Shown: positions 8,620 to 14,565 of the stretch, piece by piece
Numbering within the stretch: position 1 is the first letter of the stretch
Layout of the letters: every line of letters begins with the position of its first letter
Assembly: GCA_933822405.4 (NCBI GenBank)
Contig: CAKOGP040001893.1
Span: 1-14,565, forward strand
DNA: 14,565 nt
Direction of reading: 5' to 3'
Source: Cylindrotheca closterium
Taxonomy: Eukaryota; Bacillariophyta; Bacillariophyceae; Bacillariales; Bacillariaceae
Made by a program: the position numbers and the translations under genes
The notes under the pieces: generated by a model
Seen by the model: the letters and a program-made list of their open reading frames with translations, nothing else
What the model was told of the DNA's origin: nothing
Databases searched by the model: none

Positions 8620-8790
8620 TCAACATGATTGACTTAGTGGGACATTGTCATTTTGTGTTGGTCTCCCACATACCATCTCGCCAGCTTGTCTGCCCTTGAC
8701 GTAGTTTTGGATATCATTGCACTGATAAGGAGGGAATACATAGCAGTATTCAAAGGATTGAAAACCACGACTTGGTAGGTGTGCCTGCAT
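8620..8790 (-). CDS. Short Cys-rich coding block, likely 3' part of the 9350-8802 gene
   Basis: From ATG 8790 to TGA 8622-8620 the minus strand encodes 56 residues: MQAHLPSRGF, then SFEYCYVFPPYQCNDIQNY, then VKGRQAGEMVCGRPTQN, ending SQSC. Four cysteines (positions 16, 24, 41, 56), aromatic clusters and an absence of low complexity make it look real although it is short. It lies in another frame than the block upstream. An acceptor-like ...gatgcag precedes GCACACC at 8784, but the GT donors I tested at 8859, 8896 and 8932 give lengths that do not preserve the frame. A GT at 8942 does, but its context is poor. Either the intron is elsewhere or a frameshift separates the two blocks. Confidence 0.4.
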   Translation of the reverse strand: MQAHLPSRGFQSFEYCYVFPPYQCNDIQNYVKGRQAGEMVCGRPTQNDNVPLSQSC

Positions 8791-8801
8791 CTTCACTGGC
8801 C

Positions 8802-9350
8802 TTAGCAGTCAATAGAGCGGAAGTCCCATCCTCGAGGTTTTTCAAGTTGGTAGGCCGACCGTTTCCTCATGTAGTTTTCGTGTAGTAGCATTATACCGCG
8901 CCCATCCCCTGTGTAGTGGCGCATTTGCAAACTCATCGCCACTCCAACATTGCAGTACTCAGGGCGGTTGCTCTTGAACGCGGAAAGCCCATGTTTGAAT
9001 GTGGAGAGCTCGGGTTTGGAGCCAAGCAAATTGTCAGTTGAGATAGCCGTCGGCTTCATTTCAACACTTCGTTGCGCGGGACGACAATACGGATTTGTGA
9101 CACGTTTGTTGCATCTTAGAGAGGTGGTCTTGTTGTTCCTTGTTGTGCCGCCTTGATTAGGCTGAAACTGTCGAAGCTTCGCCTCAATTTGTGAAGCAAT
9201 TTTGCCGGTACCCTTATCTAACAAGAGTGAGCAATGTTTTTGTGATGCGATGGAATGTTGTGTTGACTGATTGAACTTCACAATGAGGGAGCAAGTGCTG
9301 CTTTTGAGGGAAGAGGCACGATGGGGCATGGCGAATTTGCTGGATTTCAT
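8802..9350 (-). CDS. Hypothetical protein, 182 residues, first coding block
   Basis: The minus-strand frame starts with ATG at 9350 and ends with TAA at 8804-8802. It is basic and Ser/Thr/Asn/Gln-rich, without membrane segment or signal peptide. The C-terminal third is the most protein-like: SNRPEYCNVGVAMSLQMRHY followed by GDGRG, LLHENYMRKRSAYQLEKPRG, and a final SIDC. Cysteines and aromatic residues are spread as in a folded domain. Eleven bases after the stop a second coding-like block begins in another frame (8790-8620), so this may be exon 1 of a two-exon gene or a frameshifted gene. I do not recognise the family. The plus-strand frame at 8950-9156 is its shadow. Confidence 0.4.
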   Translation of the reverse strand: MKSSKFAMPHRASSLKSSTCSLIVKFNQSTQHSIASQKHCSLLLDKGTGKIASQIEAKLRQFQPNQGGTTRNNKTTSLRCNKRVTNPYCRPAQRSVEMKPTAISTDNLLGSKPELSTFKHGLSAFKSNRPEYCNVGVAMSLQMRHYTGDGRGIMLLHENYMRKRSAYQLEKPRGWDFRSIDC

Positions 9351-9689
9351 GCGACGTCTCCATATTTAACCCGATGGTCGATACTACGAGAAAATGTATG
9401 GCTAATTTTATTTATAATGCGCGCATGAATATCTTTTGCCCCTAAGTAAATAGTGGCCCACCACAATAATATCCCCATTTATCTGCCGACGAGATTGAAG
9501 GTCCTTGGTTACAAGTCCACAGCAAGTTGCGAAAGGATTTTTAGGTCTTTTAGGAATCACCGCAACCGTCTGGCCATCGTAGGTGAACATTCAATTCCCG
9601 CCGAGATTCAAATCTGCACGCAGGCATACCCGCTCGCCGGCCTTCTATCCGTTAGATTTGAATTCGTCAATCATTCATTGAAAATGAAG

Positions 9690-9762
9690 GTAAGCTTCGG
9701 ATGGGCGTTGCATCTCCTCCATACAAGTTTCTTATACAACTCTATTATCTCTCTATGCGCAG
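9690..9762 (+). other. Putative intron 1 (73 nt)
   Basis: Begins AAG|GTAAGC and ends with a pyrimidine-rich stretch tctctctatgcgcag. It aligns over its whole length with the second putative intron, including the internal gttgcatctcctccataca. Confidence 0.45.
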
Positions 9763-9862
9763 TGATGATACGGATTCAATGAATGTGGTTTCACCTCTGA
9801 AATCGATCATCATATATTTCTGTGATCCCAATGATGATTCAAGCGTTGCGATGAAAATGAAG

Positions 9863-9935
9863 GTAAGTTTTGGTTTGGTGTTGCATCTCCTCCATACAGG
9901 TTTCTCATACAAAACCACTATTGATCTATTCACAG
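9863..9935 (+). other. Putative intron 2 (73 nt)
   Basis: Begins AAG|GTAAGT, the strongest donor in the window, and ends tgatctattcacag. Its length and internal sequence match putative intron 1, offset by 173 bp. Confidence 0.5.
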
Positions 9936-10092
9936 CATTATGACGGATCGAATGAATGTGGTTCCACCTCTGAAATCGATCATATTTCATTTCTTTGATC
10001 ACAATCATGATTCAAGATTTTTCCACGTTGAATGTGATAATGTCGACGCAGAGAGACTTCTAAAAATGAAGTCCCAACCATTCATGCAGTGA

Positions 10093-10568
10093 CCGATCTA
10101 TCATGCTATAGAAGACCTGCGTTTTTTTCCTTTGGTTTTGAATTCTGCCTTATTCTGACCGATATTTTGTCATTATACTGCTGGCAAAATGTCATTGGGA
10201 CGTCAACTTAATTCTCTTTGTTAGTAACAAGACCCCTCGAAACGAAGCAATTGACCTATAGCACTACGTAAGGACTACGTTTGCGACTATCTAAATTAGC
10301 ACAATTTGGACCGATATTTTGTCGTTCCAATGTTGGCAAAGACATGAGGACGACTACATAACAACTAGAGTAACCAAATTCTGTACTTTAATGTATTCTT
10401 TTCCATGTGTGCTGTCTCTTCTTGAATTGTAATTGCCATCATTCAAAGTACTCTTACAAAAGGAAAAGGTGCAATGAATGTCTCTTTCAACTTTTTGGAC
10501 CAAATGCATTTGGCTTGGTTGGATCCATGATTAGACAATAAAAGTGTCATTGTCGCACGTGGCAAAAA
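10093..10568. repeat. AT-rich region with a degenerate repeat of about 150 bp
   Basis: gaccgatattttgtc-n-tt begins at 10157 and again at 10309. The similarity extends through tggcaaa...gacg on the right and weakly to a gacctat...acgttt block on the left, so about 1.5 copies of a roughly 150-bp unit can be seen. No gene is supported; the minus-strand frame at 10649-10443 has no protein-like features. Confidence 0.5.
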
Positions 10569-10800
10569 CCAAAACCACAGTATATTTATATGTAACAAAA
10601 TACCACGCACAAAGGATGTCTTACCACTAACACTAAATCTACATAACAAAATACCAAAATCACAGTATAATCATATAACAAAATACCACGCACGAAGTAT
10701 GTCATACCAATACCATTATATTTACATAACAAAATACCAAAACCAATATATAAAATTATGTCTCAAAATTACCACGCACCTAGAATGTCACACATAAAAA
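10569..10800 (+). repeat. AT-rich tandem repeat, period 83-85 bp, 3 copies
   Basis: Units start with ccaaaaccacag or ccaaaatcacag at 10569 and 10654, and ccaaaaccaa at 10737. Each has ataacaaaataccacgcac (or a close variant) in the middle and a second acataacaaaatacc at the end; the third copy is cut short. Copies are visibly diverged, so the array is older than the satellite that follows. Confidence 0.8.
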
Positions 10801-10862
10801 TGCTGAGTCAGATTTTTGTATCTCACCACACAATTTCACACAAAAGCTTGAAATACACCAAT

Positions 10863-11456
10863 CCAAAGTAGAAGCGGAGTGGGATTTATCTTGCTACTGC
10901 ACCGCTTTCGAAAAGGAATACATTTGGAATCACCATACACAACAACTGACCCAAAGTAGAAGCGGAGTGGGATTTATCTTGCTACTGCACTGCTTTCGAA
11001 AAGGAATACATTTGGAATCACCATACACAACAACTGACCCAAAGTAGAAGCGGAGTGGGATTTATCTTGCTACTGCACTGCTTTCGAAAAGGAATACATT
11101 TGGAATCACCATACACAACAACTGACCCAAAGTAGAAGCGGAGTGGGATTTATCTTGCTACTGCACTGCTTTCGAAAAGGAATACATTTGGAATCACCAT
11201 ACACAACAACTGACCCAAAGTAGAAGCGGAGTGGGATTTATCTTGCTACTGCACTGCTTTCGAAAAGGAATACATTTGGAATCACCATACACAACAACTG
11301 ACCCAAAGTAGAAGCGGAGTGGGATTTATCTTGCTACTGCACTGCTTTCGAAAAGGAATACATTTGGAATCATACACAACAACTGACCCAAAGTAGAAGC
11401 AGAGTCGGATTTATCTTGCTACTGCACCGCTTTCGAAAAGGAATGCACTTGGAAAG
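10863..11456 (+). repeat. 88-bp satellite, 7 tandem copies
   Basis: Copies start with ccaaagtagaag at 10863, 10951, 11039, 11127, 11215, 11303 and 11388. The period is exactly 88 bp except for copy 6, which lost 3 bp (85). Copies 2-5 appear identical by eye. Copy 1 differs at one base (ctgcaccgc instead of ctgcactgc), and the last copy carries several changes and fades out around 11456. The pattern of a homogeneous centre with diverged edges is typical of satellites evolving by unequal exchange. Its core is related, in inverse orientation, to the block at 5570-6240. Confidence 0.95.
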
Positions 11457-11493
11457 ATAGTGGAATGTTATGGACATGTTGTTTATGAAAGTA

Positions 11494-12208
11494 CTACATG
11501 TTTGTATTTTGCCTTTTGTTTTGGATGTCTGCATTTGCCTCAAGCAAGCTCTTATTCATCATTCCCTGAAAGTGCTGAAGCTTTGAGGGATCGTGATCCA
11601 ACACATTCATGATCTCCATGAATAACGGTCTCAAAGTGTGATAGGCATCCCGCGATGACCTTTTCCTTTTCCTATCTGACGTGTGGCTTCCAATACCCAT
11701 CATGTCTTCCATCTGCTCTTCTGGATTGTTTCTTGCCAGTCACCCCGCGGTTGTTTGCTCTTCTATCATTACTCATGGTGGAATCCTTGTAGTCCAACAT
11801 GGTCCTGCTGTCAGATTTCTTATGCTGGTACATTCTGGAGTAGGAACATTGAACTCGGTGTATCTTCAGCTTGGCTTTGCCAGTTGTTCCCCACCCTCCA
11901 CAGACTAATCCACATCCATTTGTGGAAGCGCTCCTAATGATATATTTTTTCAGTTCTTGAAGACTTTGATCACTGTCATCTGGAAATGATCTCCGGCATA
12001 GGTAGAGTTTGCATTTGTGGTACTGCTGGTTGTGTTCTATATATGTGCAAATATCACGGGATTCCAGTGTTTCAAAATTTGGGGCGGCTTGCCCTTTGCC
12101 TATAGGTTCTGTAAGTTGGAGTTCAATGACTGATTTCCATCTTGTGCATTTGTTTGACGCCATAGTAACAGGAATTGATGTTGGTGTGAAAAAGTTGCTA
12201 TTCAGCAA
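11494..12208 (-). pseudogene. Possibly transposase-derived protein with one frameshift
   Basis: The minus-strand frame from ATG 12208 (or the better-looking internal MASNKCTRW at 12163) runs to 11672. It reads FETLESRDICTYIEHNQQYH, CKLYLCRRSFPDDSDQSL, STNGCGLVCGGWGTTGKAKL, SYSRMYQHKKSDSRTMLDY and NNRGVTGKKQSRR. A one-base surplus near 11725 then moves the reading into the frame of MEDMMGIGSHTSDRKRKRSS, DAYHTLRPLFMEIMNVL and DPSKLQHFQGMMNKSLLEAN, ending at 11494. From memory, the first part resembles the N-terminus of a large family in diatom genomes associated with FAR1/MULE-like transposases. There, GKKQSRR is followed by a Cys-rich zinc-binding region, which is missing here. If so, this is an internally deleted derivative joining the N- and C-terminal ends. 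The coding character is clear; the family assignment is tentative. The 88-bp satellite starts just past its 3' end. Confidence 0.5.
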
Positions 12209-12596
12209 GGGGCGCCAAAAGAAAAGGGTCTAGCTGGAGGATACTGTTCACTTTTTGAGAACTCCAATGAATGGGACCTCTTGGGAGAAGGTGTCAAAGC
12301 GGATGCGAATAAAAGGATCTCATTGGCTAGGTAAAATAGAATTCTGCTTACGTATGTGCAAGTGTAGATCCGGCTTCCAACATTTCGATACAGCAAAGCA
12401 ATCATTATTTCAGACATCTAAAGTTTTACACCTCCTTGGGGACTCAAGGAATTGGTGTTATACGTCCTTCTCTTCACGGGACTGCCATTTTGGCGGCAAA
12501 ATGAGCAGGCAAGCTTCCAATTCGATCCGGTAAGTCCTTGTGTGACACTTTGCGCGCGTTCTTTTTGCCCGGCTTGCGTCTCACACATTTTTAATT
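12209..12596. other. No confident gene
   Basis: A minus-strand frame (12417-12202) could be an upstream leader of the gene at 12208 (it contains a GTAAGC donor-like site near 12352). Neither a join nor a family could be supported. The rest is unique sequence leading into the GCGCGGATTG array. Confidence 0.25.
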
Positions 12597-12730
12597 TAAG
12601 CGTGGATTGCCAATGCCCCACTAAATCAAGCGCGGATTGCCAATGCGCTACTAAATTAAGCGCGGATTGACAATTCGCTACTAAAGTAAGCGCGGATTGA
12701 CAATCCGCGCTTAAATTTAAGCGCGGATTC
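12597..12730. repeat. GCGCGGATTG palindromic array, copy B (30-nt period)
   Basis: GCG(C/T)GGATTG starts at 12600, 12630, 12660, 12690 and 12721, so the period is 30 nt with a final step of 31. The linkers are ccaatg or acaat(t/c) followed by cgctactaaa-nn-aag. At 12687-12713 a 13-bp stem with a one-base loop forms. At 12702-12729 AATCCGCGCTTAAA is followed immediately by its exact complement, a perfect 28-bp palindrome. A lone diverged unit lies at 12845-12858. The final two units correspond to those of the copy at 7225-7265. The conceptual ADCQSAL-type translation on the minus strand is a product of the repeat. Confidence 0.93.
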
Positions 12731-12962
12731 GAGTAGAATGATTTTTCATAATTTTTGTACCCGCTACCCGCGCGGGTGCATCGGTTCAACGGATGTTTTC
12801 CGTTTCTGACCGTGACTTGCTGGCGATCGACAAATGGAATGACTGGCGCGGATTGACATTTCTACATCATGGGCCAGTGATAAACAGACAGTCATGGAAG
12901 GTTCCATTCTCCAACGTAGACCGCAGGCACACTGTTCGATTTCTTTGACTACATTGTGTACA

Positions 12963-12994
12963 GACGGACAAAGGCCGAACGGCCTTCGACCGTC
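12963..12994. repeat. Stem-loop
   Basis: AAGGCCG and CGGCCTT pair across a 2-nt loop (12971-12986), and GACGG and CCGTC extend the stem beyond a 3x3 internal loop. Nearby tcgatttctttgactac (about 12939-12955) resembles tcgacttctttgactac at about 3050-3066, next to the 40-nt module, so this may belong to the same repeat family. Confidence 0.5.
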
Positions 12995-13754
12995 AAAAGT
13001 TGTTGTCGATGCGCCAAGGAGTTTATCGACTGAGATTGAATTCACCCACTTGTGTCGTGGTAATTCAATTTGGTCGAACGAATCGAGTCTATTGCTCGAT
13101 CAGTTCGACCCGCTTCACACCACAACCCACCAGCTACACACCAAGACAAAATACTACAAACACACACACGGAGGACGACAGTAGGCTATCTTAGATAGGA
13201 TTAGATAGTAAAGCAGGAATTTTCCACATTTAAAAAAAAGACGCACCGGCACGCGGGTGAGCGACTCCTACTACTCGCATGTACTGTGTGAAGTAGTACT
13301 TGTTGTACACGATGTAGCACGCCCTCATGTGGGAATTGGGAATTCACGATCGATTGACATATATGAGCAATCGTGTTTGATGTTGCATGACAGACGCCGT
13401 CTGTACTTTGCTCCTAAGTCACATCTGTTTTATGCTCAATAGTAGGGGGCGAAGGTAACCCAACCTTAGAAGAGAAAATTGTGGATGTCTATAGAGATGC
13501 ACTTCAAAGTGCTTATGTCGCCCTCTTGACTAAGGTCTAGTTCTGTACCCAACCAAAGGAGCTTCTACAGTCCCAATACCTTGGGCCTGTTCTATGGCCG
13601 TTTCACTCTTCCCCTCTATGATCAAAGCTTGTCGTATGATCATAGTATTATCATATCATTTTGTATCAAAGTGTAGTCACAAAGGCGCCCTTACATCCAC
13701 AGTTCATACAAGAGGTGGTTCTTGACGCAACAGGCGATTCAAACTCATTGCTTG
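12995..13754. other. No gene recognised; may include the 3' end/LTR of the gypsy element
   Basis: Reading leftwards from the integrase stop at 13755, the minus strand should carry the untranslated tail, polypurine tract and 3' LTR of the element. A purine run on the minus strand (AGAGGGGAAGAGTG, 13617-13604) is a possible polypurine tract, but I cannot fix LTR ends. TATGATCATA near 13636-13645 is a perfect 10-bp palindrome. Short plus frames at 12894-13194 and 13257-13442 have no protein-like features. Confidence 0.3.
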
Positions 13755-14546
13755 CTAGACTCGACAAAACGGCACAAGACGCCGTATATTCAGTCTCTCA
13801 AAGACATGAAGACTCCTGCGAACTTCAACAGTTCCGTTAGTAAACACACAAGTAATTTGATACGGACCTTCCATCCCTAACCCTAACCCTACCCTAACCC
13901 CAACTTTGGATCCAATTTACTTGGATTGAAATTCTTGATCAAAACTTCGCCACCAACGTTGTAATCAAACTCCTTTTGCTTGGCATTTTGTTGCTGTAGA
14001 TTTTCGTTGACCATCAATTGTCGCTTTTCTTGCATACTCAAAAGATCGACAATGACAGGAATGTTGAGCAACATATCACAAGCAACCACGACTTTGCCTG
14101 GAGTGTTGTTTTTCAAAGACTGAGAAACAGCACGTCGCATAGCATGATTGCATGCTGCAAGAGCATCATCGATGGCTTGATTAGATGTCTGAATGTTTGG
14201 GGCCATGTTAGCATCTTGTTCGTAGAATGTTGCCAACAGTCTGATGCATCCGTTCACAGATAGCATCAGCAGTTGGATTCGTGCTTGTCGCTGATGCATC
14301 GTGAATTCCCCACTGCTGTAGTTTCAACTGAAAATCGTGACCAATGAATTTGCCGCCTTGATCGTGAATGCACTTGTAGGGTTTTGGATATCAAGAAAGC
14401 CAAGGATTCTCGAAGACATTTGTGACATGGGTTGAAGTAATAATAATAACTGAAACATTAATCGATTAAATGCTATCTAGCGCATACGATTGCCGGTGGA
14501 GTAAGCGGCTGTAAAGGTCAAGTACCGTGAAGCGACGAGTCAACAA
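13755..14546 (-). pseudogene. Ty3/gypsy retrotransposon integrase, broken by stops, a frameshift and a telomeric tract
   Basis: On the minus strand, NVFENPWLS, a TGA at 14393-14391, then YPKPYKCIHDQGGKFIGHDF, LKLQQWGIHDA and TSTNPTADAICERMHQTV form an rve-type integrase core, the enzyme that joins retroelement DNA to the host genome. The D of IHDQGG and the E of AICER have 35 residues between them, the DD35E spacing. The first catalytic D is uncertain because that stretch (14480-14546) is frame-disrupted, and TAA at 14468-14466 breaks it too. The core frame stops at 14210-14208. The continuation (NIQTSNQAIDDALAACNHAM, MLLNIPVIVDLLSMQEKRQ, FDYNVGGEVLIKNFNPSKL) lies in the frame ending at 13889. 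After a telomere-like tract, the GPY/F module appears in a third frame (EGPYQITCVFTNGTVEVRR, FERLNIRRLVPF) and stops at 13757-13755. Reverse transcriptase and RNase H would lie beyond the right edge. Confidence 0.9.
13875..13901 (-). repeat. Interstitial telomere-type repeat (TTAGGG)n inside the integrase
   Basis: On the plus strand the tract is CCCTAA, CCCTAA, CCCTA, CCCTAA, CCCC, that is, TTAGGG units on the coding strand with one 5-nt unit. It lies between NPSKLDPKLG and the EGPY motif of the integrase. The TAG stop of the upstream frame (13891-13889) is created exactly by the 5-nt unit. TTAGGG is the telomere motif of many eukaryotes, diatoms included. Confidence 0.9.
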
Positions 14547-14565
14547 CTAGTTTGAACCATGGGAG

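Larger units (their letters stand above)
9453..10092 (+). pseudogene. Unrecognised gene candidate with tandemly duplicated exon-intron unit
   Basis: Putative exon 1 begins at ATG 9453 (MAHHNNIPIYL) and reaches AAG at 9689. Putative introns are 9690-9762 (GTAAGC...GCAG) and 9863-9935 (GTAAGT...ACAG), each exactly 73 nt. The exon between them (9763-9862) is open in one frame with SMNVVSPLKSII and ends AMKMK. The third (from 9936) is open with RMNVVPPLKSII and ends at TGA 10090-10092. The second and third exons are thus homologous, and the 173-bp unit is repeated. In both cases the exon frame is one base out of register with the preceding exon if the 73-nt introns are removed. So the gene is broken, or the splice sites are slightly different. 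Without splicing the frame runs on through the intron as VSFG-x-x-LHLLHT. A minus-strand frame (9590-9408) is the main competing reading of exon 1. No family recognised. Confidence 0.35.

Noticed and set aside
9408..9590. Minus-strand 60-residue frame opposite putative exon 1
   Set aside because: It reads plausibly, but the duplicated GTAAG/AG introns support the plus strand; kept only as an alternative.
10863..11456. CRISPR-like array
   Set aside because: The repeats are head-to-tail without unique spacers and the sequence is eukaryotic; it is a satellite. The same applies to the 30-nt array at 12597-12730.
12418..12789. Minus-strand frame of 123 residues with repeated ADCQSAL-like peptides
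   Set aside because: The repetition mirrors the 30-nt GCGCGGATTG array, whose period is a multiple of three; there is no protein-like sequence outside it.

Overview
The window looks like a repeat-rich, gene-poor stretch of a eukaryotic nuclear genome, most likely a diatom (raphid pennate affinity is a guess). The reasons are decayed Ty1/copia and Ty3/gypsy pol fragments of the kind common in diatoms, a TTAGGG-type telomeric tract, short (73 nt) GT-AG intron candidates, and a multi-membrane PDZ protein. There is no prokaryotic gene packing, operon structure, rRNA or tRNA. Almost every recognisable coding region is broken by frameshifts or stops, so the window reads as an accessory or heterochromatin-like block. 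Isolated sequencing indels cannot be ruled out for single frameshifts.

Left part (1-5000). The C-terminal end of a copia-type RNase H lies at 245-487 (+), followed by a possible polypurine tract/LTR region. On the minus strand, 2929-1137, is a decayed gene for a protein with two PDZ domains and several membrane segments. Its 5' side is crowded by a dispersed repeat module (2997-3036) and an array of a tttgaatcgtttcg unit (3121-3238). A second small array is at 4851-4913, next to a hairpin and one arm of a perfect 28-nt inverted repeat whose other arm is at 926-953.

Middle (5000-8000). A degenerate repeat block (about 5570-6240) contains diverged, inverted relatives of the 88-bp satellite found at 10.9-11.5 kb. 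A large tttgaatcgtttcg array (6751-6998), a second copy of the 40-nt module (7075-7115) and a 30-nt-period GCGCGGATTG palindromic array (7175-7265) stand side by side. They are followed by an unrecognised, frameshifted plus-strand gene remnant (7286-7923).

Right part (8000-14565). An unrecognised minus-strand gene (9350-8620, two coding blocks) faces a plus-strand gene candidate (9453-10092) in which a 173-bp exon-plus-intron unit is tandemly duplicated. Then come AT-rich tandem repeats (about 84 bp, 3 copies), an 88-bp satellite (7 copies) and a minus-strand, possibly transposase-derived gene (12208-11494) with one frameshift. A second GCGCGGATTG array (12597-12730) includes a perfect 28-bp palindrome. 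At the right edge is a minus-strand Ty3/gypsy integrase (14546-13755) with a visible D-35-E pair and GPY/F module. Inside its coding region sits an interstitial telomeric tract (13875-13901).

The genes do not form a pathway. The strongest observations are the telomeric repeat inside the integrase reading frame, the reuse of four repeat modules in different orders and orientations, and the duplicated exon-intron unit.
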